Virus record (IMG/VR): IMGVR_UViG_3300036945_000783
Coordinates: 1 to 27,156 of that record
Direction: 5' to 3' (one strand)
Origin: a virus
DNA: 27,156 bases
Below the pieces are notes generated by a model. It saw only the letters and a list, made by a program, of their open reading frames with translations, was not told the origin of the DNA and made no database searches. This document shows positions 21,216 to 26,895 of the stretch, piece after piece. The position numbers were made by a program, and so were the translations under genes. Positions within the stretch are counted from its first letter, which is position 1. Each line of letters starts with the position of its first letter.

Positions 21216-21551
21216 CTAACTCTTTCTATTTCTAAACTCTTGCCATTCGTCATAAATCTCACTTCGCATAGTTCTACGGCGACTCTTTGGATAGCGACTC
21301 TGCTCTGCCAAGAAAAGTATGTGTTCCGCTTCTACGGCACTAATGCTACCTAGGAAAAACACTCCAATCAGAATCAGTAGTTCTACTGTCGTGTCTACTC
21401 CAGCAACCATAAACATAACCACACAAAACGCTGAACCAAGTGTCACGCCACGAAACATAGTTGCTATGTGTTCGGCGTGATTCATTCGATTCAAATAGAC
21501 GGCACGCTGATACTGCCCTCTGCGTTTGCGTTCGTGATAACTAAGTGCCAT
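21216..21551 (-). CDS. Two-helix membrane protein (111 aa)
   Basis: A basic N-terminus (MALSYHERKRRGQYQRAVYL) is followed by hydrophobic helices at about residues 36-52 and 56-73, then a charged tail rich in Arg (SRYPKSRRRTMRSEIYDEWQEF). The layout places both ends in the cytoplasm. Its ATG overlaps the stop of the upstream 81-aa gene (TAATG). The function is unknown. Confidence 0.75.
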   Translation of the reverse strand: MALSYHERKRRGQYQRAVYLNRMNHAEHIATMFRGVTLGSAFCVVMFMVAGVDTTVELLILIGVFFLGSISAVEAEHILFLAEQSRYPKSRRRTMRSEIYDEWQEFRNRKS

Positions 21552-21796
21552 TAGATACCAAATACCTCTCGCAACTTTTCATCTAGGCGAGCAAGATTAC
21601 GCTCTGCTCTTGCTGACGAACCAACCAGATACATACCAGACAAAATCTTTATCTCGGCATTGGCATAGCACTCTGACGAGATAGAGGCTTTGGTGCTGTC
21701 GCCATAAACGCTCTCGCCACCAGCCAACTTCATAGCACGCTCAAAGGCGAACTCTGCGTATAACTCTTTTGCTACTTTGTTGAGAATCTTTGACAT
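21551..21796 (-). CDS. Hypothetical 81-aa protein
   Basis: The product begins MSKILNKVAKELYAEFAFER and looks helical throughout, without cysteine pairs or membrane helices. GAAAGGGG precedes the ATG. It heads a two-gene unit with the 111-aa membrane protein. No domain is recognised. Confidence 0.72.
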   Translation of the reverse strand: MSKILNKVAKELYAEFAFERAMKLAGGESVYGDSTKASISSECYANAEIKILSGMYLVGSSARAERNLARLDEKLREVFGI

Positions 21797-21820
21797 TTTT
21801 GTATTCCCCTTTCATCAACT

Positions 21821-21891
21821 ACATTACCAGCCCCCTCTGACATTTTCAACTTTTCATCAACGGCGTGTCGAAGCTCCAGAAAAAATAACTA
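21821..21891 (-). promoter_or_regulatory. Cassette 9: 14-mer element plus promoter
   Basis: The 14-mer lies at 21878-21891, then a 28-nt gap, TTGAAA (21844-21849), a 17-nt spacer and TAATGT (21821-21826). No inverted repeat is seen at the start. Confidence 0.8.
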
Positions 21892-21919
21892 TCCACCCCC
21901 GAGCGCGGGCATAAGAAAA

Positions 21920-21939
21920 CCCCCCACTTTCGTGAGGGG
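21920..21939 (-). terminator. Terminator after the DUF3846-like gene
   Basis: A CCCCTCAC/GTGGGGGG hairpin with a GAAA loop is followed by TTTTCTTATGCCC, 28 nt from the 14-mer. Confidence 0.85.
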
Positions 21940-21954
21940 CTAACTTTTTACGAA

Positions 21955-22308
21955 CTATCCTGTGAAGGCTTTTCGTGTCTCTTCGACAAGTTCCAACATC
22001 TCTGCCACATCTGCGTCACTCAAGCCAATGGTGTAACCCTCTGGATCTGTGCCACCTGTGAGAACTACTGTTCCAAAGATTGGGCGATTGCCACCAATCT
22101 CTGAGTAGAGTGCTGAACCAATAATGTTTGCTTCCAACTCTGGGCGGAAGATGAACTCCTCGTTCACCCACATAATCACATCTGAAGCAACGACTACTGC
22201 TTCGATGTAACCATCAACGGCCTTCTGAAGTTTGCTCAATTCATCCTGAGCAATGTCAATGACACTTGCTTCCAATGCTGGTGTGATTACTACTGCTGAC
22301 TTTGACAT
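21955..22308 (-). CDS. DUF3846-like phage protein
   Basis: This 117-aa protein has the central pattern LQKAVDGYIEAVVVASDVIMWVNEEF, followed by IFGTVVLTGGTDPEGYTIGLSD. This matches the DUF3846 outline (GGYIE.V, VNEE, G.VVV.G). The family is common in phages and plasmids and its function is unknown. The match is by eye. The ribosome binding site is AAAAGGGG and the gene is alone in its unit. Confidence 0.8.
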   Translation of the reverse strand: MSKSAVVITPALEASVIDIAQDELSKLQKAVDGYIEAVVVASDVIMWVNEEFIFRPELEANIIGSALYSEIGGNRPIFGTVVLTGGTDPEGYTIGLSDADVAEMLELVEETRKAFTG

Positions 22309-22346
22309 TTCTGTCCCCTTTTCTGTCAGAATCTCTGACTAAGAAA

Positions 22347-22418
22347 ATCCTAACACCTTCCACCGCATTACGCAAATCCTTCATAAAAAGTTTCCACCGG
22401 CAGCAGAAAAAATAACTA
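22347..22418 (-). promoter_or_regulatory. Cassette 10: 14-mer element plus promoter
   Basis: The 14-mer lies at 22405-22418, then a 29-nt gap, TTGCGT (22370-22375), a 17-nt spacer and TAGGAT (22347-22352). GTCAGA/TCTGAC (22325-22339) begins at about +2. Confidence 0.82.
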
Positions 22419-22445
22419 CAACTTTTACGGCAAGCAAAAAAAATA

Positions 22446-22465
22446 CCCCGCCATTTCTGACGGGG
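22446..22465 (-). terminator. Terminator after the 88-aa coiled-coil gene
   Basis: A CCCCGTCA/TGGCGGGG hairpin with a GAAA loop is followed by TATTTTTTTTGC, 27 nt from the 14-mer. Confidence 0.88.
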
Positions 22466-22479
22466 CATTTCTTATTTGG

Positions 22480-22746
22480 TTACTGGTGACAACCGCACTC
22501 GCAGGTCACTGTTCCGCGTTTGGCTTCACGCAACTCTTTACGCTCGTTAGCAAGTTCTTTCAACTTAGTGTTGAACTTCTTGACTTCCCTAGCCCACTTC
22601 GATAACTCGTCTAGGTTTATGCCTAGGTTATCCTCGACCCCAAGGTCATTCACAAAGTTCATAGCCAACTCTCGGCGTTGCTCTACAACTTCGTTTATCT
22701 CTTCTTGAACAATGGCAAGTCTTGCCTTTATCTCGTTGGTGTCCAT
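22480..22746 (-). CDS. Coiled-coil protein with terminal CECGCH motif (88 aa)
   Basis: The product begins MDTNEIKARLAIVQEEINEV and is almost entirely charged heptad-like helix, ending in GTVTCECGCHQ. Three cysteines and a histidine in the last residues could form half of an intermolecular metal site in a coiled-coil dimer (inference). The ribosome binding site is AAAGGAG. It is alone in its unit. Confidence 0.75.
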   Translation of the reverse strand: MDTNEIKARLAIVQEEINEVVEQRRELAMNFVNDLGVEDNLGINLDELSKWAREVKKFNTKLKELANERKELREAKRGTVTCECGCHQ

Positions 22747-22770
22747 ACCAACTCCTTTCGTAGTATTACT

Positions 22771-22841
22771 ACTTTACCGCACCTACATAAAAAAGTCAAG
22801 TTGTTCTCTCGTGTTCGTGTTGCTCTCAGAAAAAATAACTA
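22771..22841 (-). promoter_or_regulatory. Cassette 11: 14-mer element plus promoter
   Basis: The 14-mer lies at 22828-22841, then a 28-nt gap, TTGACT (22794-22799), a 17-nt spacer and TAAAGT (22771-22776). GTAGT/ACTAC (22760-22772) spans the start. Confidence 0.85.
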
Positions 22842-22869
22842 CACTTCAAAACTTCACGGCAAAAGAAAA

Positions 22870-22927
22870 GCGGCAGTAGATTGGGGGGAATCTACTGCCG
22901 CGACTAGGTAAAGGGGGGTAACCTAGT
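22870..22927 (-). terminator. Terminator with two tandem hairpins
   Basis: A 13-bp stem GCGGCAGTAGATT/AATCTACTGCCGC (22870-22901) has a six-G loop on the plus strand. A second stem ACTAGGT/ACCTAGT (22903-22927), also with a G-run loop, lies upstream of it in transcription. CTTTTCTTTTGCCGT follows the first, 28 nt from the 14-mer. Confidence 0.82.
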
Positions 22928-22977
22928 ATCTTCAACTGTTAGTGAGCAACTTTGCTGCTATCCAGTTGAAATCTATA

Positions 22978-23262
22978 CTACTCTACAAATTCTTCTTCCG
23001 CATCCACGCACCACGCGTCAAGGTGGTGATTAATAATAATCTCACGCGCTGGCGCTGTCTTCTTACCGCGATAAGTTACTCCCTCTGGTAAGTCAATCTC
23101 TTTATCCAACTCATCTGCCCAATAGCAATCAATTGCTTCGACGCAAGGTGTAATCATTGATGACGGCACTGGCGGGAAGTGGTTGCCCCTTAGGTGCCAA
23201 TCCAGTTGCTGTTCCAGCGTCAATTCTGTTTCCGCAATTCCCATTGCTGTTACGTGTCCCAT
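22978..23262 (-). CDS. Conserved phage-type hypothetical protein (94 aa)
   Basis: The start at 23262 overlaps the upstream stop (TAATG) and has GGAGAGGA before it. The product begins MGHVTAMGIAETELTLEQQL and contains HLRGNHFPPVPSSMITPCVEAID, then DLPEGVTYRGKKTAPAREI and HHLDAWC. This NHxPPV...CxEAID...HHLDAW pattern is one I know from many actinophage proteins of unknown function. It is second in a two-gene unit. The histidines and aspartates could bind metal, but nothing is established. Confidence 0.8.
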   Translation of the reverse strand: MGHVTAMGIAETELTLEQQLDWHLRGNHFPPVPSSMITPCVEAIDCYWADELDKEIDLPEGVTYRGKKTAPAREIIINHHLDAWCVDAEEEFVE

Positions 23263-23648
23263 TAGTTTTCCTCTCCATAGTATTCTTCGACCAATTGCTC
23301 TTGAATGTCGGGCGCAGTAATAAATTCGTCGAATGTCCATTCGTGTGAACCGAATGTAACTCGCTGATTAGGGAAGTCAATCACCGCGTGAAAATAACTT
23401 TCCTCGAATAGGTTATCGCTGTCATTGCCTACGGCAATCCCGAATCCAGTTACGCTGTCCCATTCGTTGCCAATAATCTGGCTGATAAAAATACGCACGC
23501 CATAACTCGTGTCGCTCCAGCGTGACATTGCGCTAATAAGCGCTCGCTGTGTATCGGCAAACTTATCTTCTCCGCCATTGTGGCTGTAAAGGTGAACGGC
23601 GTTTCCGCTGTTGTCCTCTTTGATAATCCATTCTGTTCTCGAACCCAT
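23262..23648 (-). CDS. Hypothetical 128-aa acidic protein
   Basis: The product begins MGSRTEWIIKEDNSGNAVHL. It looks beta-rich with many aromatic residues (ESYFHAVIDFPNQRVTFGSHEWTFDEF). GAAAGGGG precedes the ATG. It is the first gene of a two-gene unit with the NHxPPV protein, and overlapping codons suggest coupled synthesis. No domain is recognised. Confidence 0.72.
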   Translation of the reverse strand: MGSRTEWIIKEDNSGNAVHLYSHNGGEDKFADTQRALISAMSRWSDTSYGVRIFISQIIGNEWDSVTGFGIAVGNDSDNLFEESYFHAVIDFPNQRVTFGSHEWTFDEFITAPDIQEQLVEEYYGEEN

Positions 23649-23676
23649 TTCGAAACCCCTTTCTAGGTATGTCCCA

Positions 23677-23751
23677 ATTCTATCAATCTTTCGTGAAAAG
23701 TCAATCTCACTGGCAGCGGCGATTCGCTGAAAGTGTGAGAAAAAATAACTA
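23677..23751 (-). promoter_or_regulatory. Cassette 12: 14-mer element plus promoter
   Basis: The 14-mer lies at 23738-23751, then a longer 33-nt gap, TTGACT (23699-23704), a 16-nt spacer and TAGAAT (23677-23682). A CGTGAAAAGT motif overlaps the -35. No start-site inverted repeat is seen. Confidence 0.78.
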
Positions 23752-23781
23752 CACTCGGCGAGCGCAAAAGGGTAAAAGAAA

Positions 23782-23800
23782 ACCCCGCCTAAGCGGGGCT
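23782..23800 (-). terminator. Terminator after the 111-aa gene
   Basis: A CCCCGC/GCGGGG hairpin with a 4-nt loop is followed by TTTTCTTTTACCC. CATAAAAAGTTA lies between stop codon and stem. Confidence 0.85.
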
Positions 23801-23815
23801 AACTTTTTATGGTGT

Positions 23816-24151
23816 TTAGTAAGTTGGGGTGTATTGAATGTTGAGCATACGAACCAATCGCTTTTTGTTTGGCGATGGTGAGTAATACGCTAGAAACTTC
23901 TCGACCGCATTTGTTGGTAGCGACCTTAGGATTCTGCCCAGTAGCGTGCTAGTTGTCTGACTAATCTTCCAATCTGCCAGAGAAACAATCTCGTGAGTGT
24001 GAATGTTGTATTCGAGAATCGTAGTTCTCCAGTGGACAATCGTGTAGATTCCAGTGTCGCTCATCTCAGCTACAATCGTGCCATTGTAGTTTACGAATGG
24101 CTGAAACTTCTTGATGTAGCCATTGATTTCATAGTTAGCAATTCTTGCCAT
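23816..24151 (-). CDS. Hypothetical 111-aa protein, DUF8033-like
   Basis: The product begins MARIANYEINGYIKKFQPFV, continues GTIVAEMSDTGIYTIVHWRTTILEYN, then KISQTTSTLLGRILR. The order (substrate-like N-terminus, Y.V..W.T.I, TT..L) resembles a small family common in actinophages, which I recall as DUF8033; the match is by eye and weak. It is basic, without membrane helices. The ribosome binding site is GAAAGGGG. Confidence 0.72.
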   Translation of the reverse strand: MARIANYEINGYIKKFQPFVNYNGTIVAEMSDTGIYTIVHWRTTILEYNIHTHEIVSLADWKISQTTSTLLGRILRSLPTNAVEKFLAYYSPSPNKKRLVRMLNIQYTPTY

Positions 24152-24189
24152 TTTAGTTCCCCTTTCGAACTTGCTATAAGTTTACCAAT

Positions 24190-24258
24190 ACCCTACGACA
24201 TTTTTCGTGTTCGTGAAAAGTTTCGTGAAAAGTCTGTCACCTCCAGAAAAAATAACTA
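24190..24258 (-). promoter_or_regulatory. Cassette 13: 14-mer element plus promoter
   Basis: The 14-mer lies at 24245-24258, then a 27-nt gap, TTCACG (24212-24217), a 16-nt spacer and TAGGGT (24190-24195). AACTT/AAGTT (24168-24182) begins at the predicted start. The gap carries tandem CGTGAAAAGT copies. Confidence 0.75.
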
Positions 24259-24285
24259 TGACTTTGATTTATGGCAAAAAAGAAA

Positions 24286-24305
24286 CCCCCGCATTTCTGC
24301 GGGGG
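24286..24305 (-). terminator. Terminator after the 105-aa gene
   Basis: A CCCCCGCA/TGCGGGGG hairpin is followed by TTTCTTTTTTGCC, 27 nt from the 14-mer. Confidence 0.88.
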
Positions 24306-24321
24306 CTTCTCGTGATTCGGC

Positions 24322-24639
24322 TTAGTCCAACTTAGCCAGTTCGCTGGTGAGGCAAGCGAGCAAGGCTTCTGCTTCTGCCTTGGTGAACCTGTGGCTGATG
24401 ATGTCCACGTAAGTCGTGATTGGTTCGACTCTGGTGTTGAACGATACGTAAGTGTGCCCAGTAATCGAAACCCATACGCTGTTGTCGTCTGCGTCTGCGC
24501 TGGTGTGGATGTCAATCGAGTTTGACACGTAAGCGTCGCTCTCGTGTTCGTTCTTTACGGAAATCTTGGCAGAGCTTTGCTCTCCAAGTTCGGTGGCTAG
24601 GTCTAGAACGACCTGCTCCTTTACAGCTGTGGTAGTCAT
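24322..24639 (-). CDS. Hypothetical 105-aa protein
   Basis: The product begins MTTTAVKEQVVLDLATELGE. A beta-rich middle (NSVWVSITGHTYVSFNTRVEPITTYVDI) ends with a helix FTKAEAEALLACLTSELAKLD. It is acidic and soluble, with no metal motif. GAGGGGA precedes the ATG. Other frames on the same strand overlap it but include the promoter or terminator and are not genes. Confidence 0.72.
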   Translation of the reverse strand: MTTTAVKEQVVLDLATELGEQSSAKISVKNEHESDAYVSNSIDIHTSADADDNSVWVSITGHTYVSFNTRVEPITTYVDIISHRFTKAEAEALLACLTSELAKLD

Positions 24640-24687
24640 AATGACTTTCCCCTCGTTTTGTATAAGCCTTGTTGCTTATGTAATAAG

Positions 24688-24755
24688 CGTATACCCTATG
24701 GCTGACATTTGTCAAATCTTTCTCGTGGGGCGTGTCGTGCCAGAAAAAATAACTA
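24688..24755 (-). promoter_or_regulatory. Cassette 14: 14-mer element plus promoter
   Basis: The 14-mer lies at 24742-24755, then a 26-nt gap, TTGACA (24710-24715), a 16-nt spacer and TATACG (24688-24693). GCTTAT/ATAAGC (24674-24688) spans the start. CGTGTC lies in the gap. Confidence 0.82.
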
Positions 24756-24783
24756 CACTCGAAAAAATGACGGCATAAAAAAA

Positions 24784-24821
24784 TCCCCCAATCTGGCTCG
24801 CTGTCCAAGATTATTGGGGGA
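24784..24821 (-). terminator. Terminator after the two-gene zinc-ribbon unit
   Basis: A TCCCCCAAT/ATTGGGGGA stem is followed by TTTTTTTATGCCGT, 28 nt from the 14-mer. Confidence 0.87.
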
Positions 24822-24835
24822 AAACTTTTTATGGA

Positions 24836-25045
24836 TTACAAATAGCAATCTCCGCATTTAGGGATTCTGCCACCCAGGCTCTCAATCCAATCTTGAGTTC
24901 GCTGGTCTACTATGTAATCATCTCCGCACTTGTAGCAAGTGTGCGTGTAGCGTGGCTCGTCTGGTGATAGTCGTCTACCACTTCTCATAGCGAGGTTTGT
25001 AAGTTCCTCGTCTGTGAGTTCTGGATTCTCGGCGTGTAGTCGCAT
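24836..25045 (-). CDS. Zinc-ribbon protein (69 aa)
   Basis: The product begins MRLHAENPELTDEELTNLAM. CYKCGDDY and CGDC at the C-terminus form a CxxC...CxxC zinc ribbon. Its ATG overlaps the stop of the upstream zinc-ribbon gene (TAATG), so the two are made together and may form a pair. The function is unknown. Confidence 0.78.
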   Translation of the reverse strand: MRLHAENPELTDEELTNLAMRSGRRLSPDEPRYTHTCYKCGDDYIVDQRTQDWIESLGGRIPKCGDCYL

Positions 25046-25290
25046 TAGTCCCTCTCATCTCTCCATTGGTCGTAAGCGGCATCTTCGTCATAGCCGCCCT
25101 CGTCTGCTATCTCTTTGCTCAAGATAGCACCGCAATCTGGGCACTCCGCACTTGCGTTGTGTCCCCAATCATCTGTCTGCCCATCTAGCACAAACTCATC
25201 TTCGCAGTTGTCGCAGTAGAAGATACCTGAATAATCTTCGGCGTAGATACCTGACCCACGCATTGAACCCTCTGGATAGTTGCTTGACAT
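25045..25290 (-). CDS. Zinc-ribbon protein (81 aa)
   Basis: I start at 25290, where GAGAGGAAG lies directly upstream. A longer frame to 25341 would contain the predicted -10 box (25320-25325) and so is unlikely. The product begins MSSNYPEGSMRGSGIYAEDY. FYCDNCEDEF and AECPDCGAIL supply the two cysteine pairs of a zinc ribbon. The tail is highly acidic. It is the first gene of a two-gene unit. Confidence 0.78.
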   Translation of the reverse strand: MSSNYPEGSMRGSGIYAEDYSGIFYCDNCEDEFVLDGQTDDWGHNASAECPDCGAILSKEIADEGGYDEDAAYDQWRDERD

Positions 25291-25319
25291 TTCTTCCTCT
25301 CTGTCTTTCGACAATCTGA

Positions 25320-25398
25320 TTATTACATAGTGGTCGGACATTTAGCAACTTTTTATCAGCGTGTCAAAGTTCTAGGAATCTGTCAGAAAAAATAACTA
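25320..25398 (-). promoter_or_regulatory. Cassette 15: 14-mer element plus promoter
   Basis: The 14-mer lies at 25385-25398, with an unusually long 36-nt gap, then TTGCTA (25343-25348), a 17-nt spacer and TAATAA (25320-25325). TGTC/GACA (25302-25313) forms a 4-bp stem at the predicted start. Confidence 0.7.
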
Positions 25399-25422
25399 TG
25401 GGGAAAATCCAGACAAAGAAAA

Positions 25423-25445
25423 ACCCCTAGCAGTTTGCTAGGGGT
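25423..25445 (-). terminator. Terminator after the Xre gene
   Basis: A perfect 10-bp ACCCCTAGCA/TGCTAGGGGT stem with a 3-nt loop is followed by TTTCTTTGTC, 24 nt from the 14-mer. Confidence 0.88.
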
Positions 25446-25460
25446 CAAATCTTTTTTTTG

Positions 25461-25775
25461 CTATCGCAGGTCTGCGTATTGCTTCTGCCAATCCAAGTTT
25501 CTGACTGACTCTGCTTCCAAAATGCTTTCAGCATTGTCGGGAACTTGAGCCATACGCAGTCCAGCCTGAATCACAAGTTCATACGAACCTACACCCAGTC
25601 CGTCTGCGATTGACTGAATAATCCCACTCGAAGGACACTTATGTCCTCGCTCTACCTCTGACAGGTAACCCAGAGCAAGGTATCCGTTAGAACTTAGTGT
25701 GCGTAGGCTTAGACCTTTAGCAAGCCGTTGCTCTCGCACAACCTCGCCGAAAGCGGTCTGAAAATCTGTTCTCAC
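25461..25775 (-). CDS. Xre-family helix-turn-helix regulator (ClgR-like)
   Basis: This 104-aa protein starts at GTG 25775 with GAGGAG upstream. An Xre helix-turn-helix spans about residues 8-65: FGEVVREQRLAKGLSLRTLS, GYLSEVERGHKCPSS and IIQSIADGLGV. The SLRTLS...LGYLSEVERG core resembles actinobacterial ClgR, which controls Clp protease genes. A phage copy could act as repressor or as a host-mimicking activator, and it is a prime candidate to bind the 14-mer or the promoters of this region (inference). It follows the 117-aa gene by 2 nt. Confidence 0.85.
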   Translation of the reverse strand: MRTDFQTAFGEVVREQRLAKGLSLRTLSSNGYLALGYLSEVERGHKCPSSGIIQSIADGLGVGSYELVIQAGLRMAQVPDNAESILEAESVRNLDWQKQYADLR

Positions 25776-25777
25776 TT

Positions 25778-26131
25778 CTACTCCTCGCCGTCCGTGTGGT
25801 CGTGGTCGCAGTTGGCGTGAGGGTCTGACCAGTTCTTGCCCTCTTCTTGCCAGCCGTTCTGCTCGATAATCCGTTCAACAACCTCGCCACATTCCATAGC
25901 GGTTAGTTTCAGATTGGTAATCAACTCGTCCACGCCGTCCATAAGGTCGGTGTTGTCCGTGCCTTCGTATTCAAGCCGTGCCTTGAACTGCTCGGCAAGT
26001 TGCTCGGTTGCTTTCAACGCCCGATACATAGTTGGGTCTGCGTATCCGTCTTTCACATACGACTCAATAAGCACGCCGACTACCGTGAGGGTAAGTCCCG
26101 TGATGTCCTCTAGTTCCAATGGCTGATTCAT
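25778..26131 (-). CDS. Hypothetical 117-aa acidic protein
   Basis: The product begins MNQPLELEDITGLTLTVVGV and is helix-rich and acidic, ending in a His/Asp-rich tail HANCDHDHTDGEE that could bind metal. GAAAGGGG lies before the ATG. It is the first gene of the unit that ends with the Xre regulator, so it may be a partner or modulator of it. No domain is recognised. Confidence 0.72.
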   Translation of the reverse strand: MNQPLELEDITGLTLTVVGVLIESYVKDGYADPTMYRALKATEQLAEQFKARLEYEGTDNTDLMDGVDELITNLKLTAMECGEVVERIIEQNGWQEEGKNWSDPHANCDHDHTDGEE

Positions 26132-26155
26132 TCAGCACCCCTTTCCTTTGGTATC

Positions 26156-26226
26156 AGATTACCACTTACTTCCGACAATTTCCACTTATTTCCAAGTCGT
26201 GTCAAACCTGCCAGAAAAAATAACTA
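26156..26226 (-). promoter_or_regulatory. Cassette 16: 14-mer element plus promoter of the Xre unit
   Basis: The 14-mer lies at 26213-26226, then a 28-nt gap, TGGAAA (26179-26184), a 17-nt spacer and TAATCT (26156-26161). CGTGTCAA lies in the gap. Only a weak 4-bp repeat is seen near the start. Confidence 0.7.
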
Positions 26227-26244
26227 TTCGTGTTGGCGAGAAAA

Positions 26245-26270
26245 AGGGGCAGGGCTTTCGCCCCACCCCT
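26245..26270 (-). terminator. Terminator after the 114-aa gene
   Basis: An AGGGG.GGGC/GCCC.CCCCT hairpin with a GAAA loop is followed by TTTTTCTCGCC, 18 nt from the 14-mer. Confidence 0.82.
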
Positions 26271-26278
26271 CTCTCGTG

Positions 26279-26623
26279 CTACTTCGCCTGTCGTGTCACA
26301 GAGCGAATAGGGTATTGCTTCTTGGTGACGAGGCACGCCTCGTAGACCTCTGGGAACTTGGTCTTTAGAAGTTCCATGTCTACAGACTCTTTCGACTGCT
26401 CTGCGATAACGGCAACCTCAACGGCATTGTGAACAAGGGTCTGGGCTTTCTCGCCCACTACAGCAAAGATGTCTTTGCGTAGTTCGTCTACACGCTTGGT
26501 CGCCGAGTTCGCAATCGCACGAACATCTTTCAGTTCGTCCAACATAGCCACGAACTTCTTTGTGACCTTGACGACCTCTGCTACTGGTGTTGCCTGTGTT
26601 GCTTGGGTAATGACCTTAGTCAT
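26279..26623 (-). CDS. Hypothetical coiled-coil protein, paralogue of the 17423-17770 product
   Basis: This 114-aa protein has a Thr/Ala-rich start (MTKVITQATQATPVAEVVK), a helical coiled-coil stretch at about 25-60, and a C-terminus containing SVDMELLKTKFPEVYEACL...QYPIRSV. That end aligns with the 115-aa protein at 17423-17770 (GVDTEKLAVDYPEAYEACF...KYFQIVSL). The ribosome binding site is AAAAGGGGG. The pair sits near opposite ends of the accessory chain. The function is unknown. Confidence 0.78.
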   Translation of the reverse strand: MTKVITQATQATPVAEVVKVTKKFVAMLDELKDVRAIANSATKRVDELRKDIFAVVGEKAQTLVHNAVEVAVIAEQSKESVDMELLKTKFPEVYEACLVTKKQYPIRSVTRQAK

Positions 26624-26671
26624 GACTCCCCCTTTTGGGCTACTTCTTTTTCACCCTGATTGGATACTCCA

Positions 26672-26738
26672 ATCCTACTCCTTTTCATTCAAAAAGCAAA
26701 TCAAAGTTTCCTGCGTGTCGCACCAGAAAAAATAACTA
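26672..26738 (-). promoter_or_regulatory. Cassette 17: 14-mer element plus promoter
   Basis: The 14-mer lies at 26725-26738, then a 25-nt gap, TTGCTT (26694-26699), a 16-nt spacer and TAGGAT (26672-26677). GATTGG/CCAATC (26658-26674) spans the start. This is the rightmost copy and the only one without a normal terminator nearby. Confidence 0.8.
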
Positions 26739-26849
26739 TTGGGCTGGCAATCCGGGCGGGGGAGTGCCAACTTTTTACGAGCTAAAGAAAGTCAGAGCGG
26801 CAACTTTTATGATCACTAGAACTCCCAGAGCGATACCTCGGGAAAGGCG

Positions 26850-26895
26850 AAACCCCTACCAAGACTTGGGGGAAGCAACTTGATAGGGGTTTCTA
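26850..26895 (-). terminator. Long hairpin in the 240-bp gap, possible terminator
   Basis: GAAACCCCTA.CAAG pairs with CTTG.TAGGGGTTTC, about 14 bp with one mismatch. No U-run follows, so it may be a weak terminator or a structured RNA. The rest of 26739-26980 shows no gene. Confidence 0.45.

Noticed and set aside
24512-24808. 98-aa minus-strand frame
   Set aside because: It spans a terminator, the 14-mer and a promoter, so it is a shadow of cassette 14 and the 105-aa gene.
25291-25341. N-terminal extension of the 81-aa zinc-ribbon protein
   Set aside because: The predicted -10 box lies within it, and a good ribosome binding site precedes 25290.
16911-26738. CRISPR array or simple transposon repeats
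   Set aside because: The repeats are spaced 0.4-1 kb apart with genes between, have no uniform spacers and no cas genes, and stand at promoters.
16911-26738. Plus-strand promoters within the 14-mer (TAACTA as a -10)
   Set aside because: No conserved -35 lies upstream on the plus strand and no plus-strand genes follow.
16855-26738. Cluster A mycobacteriophage stoperators
   Set aside because: Some gaps contain CGTGTCAA, but the known asymmetric stoperator consensus as I remember it is not present, and the invariant motif here is different.
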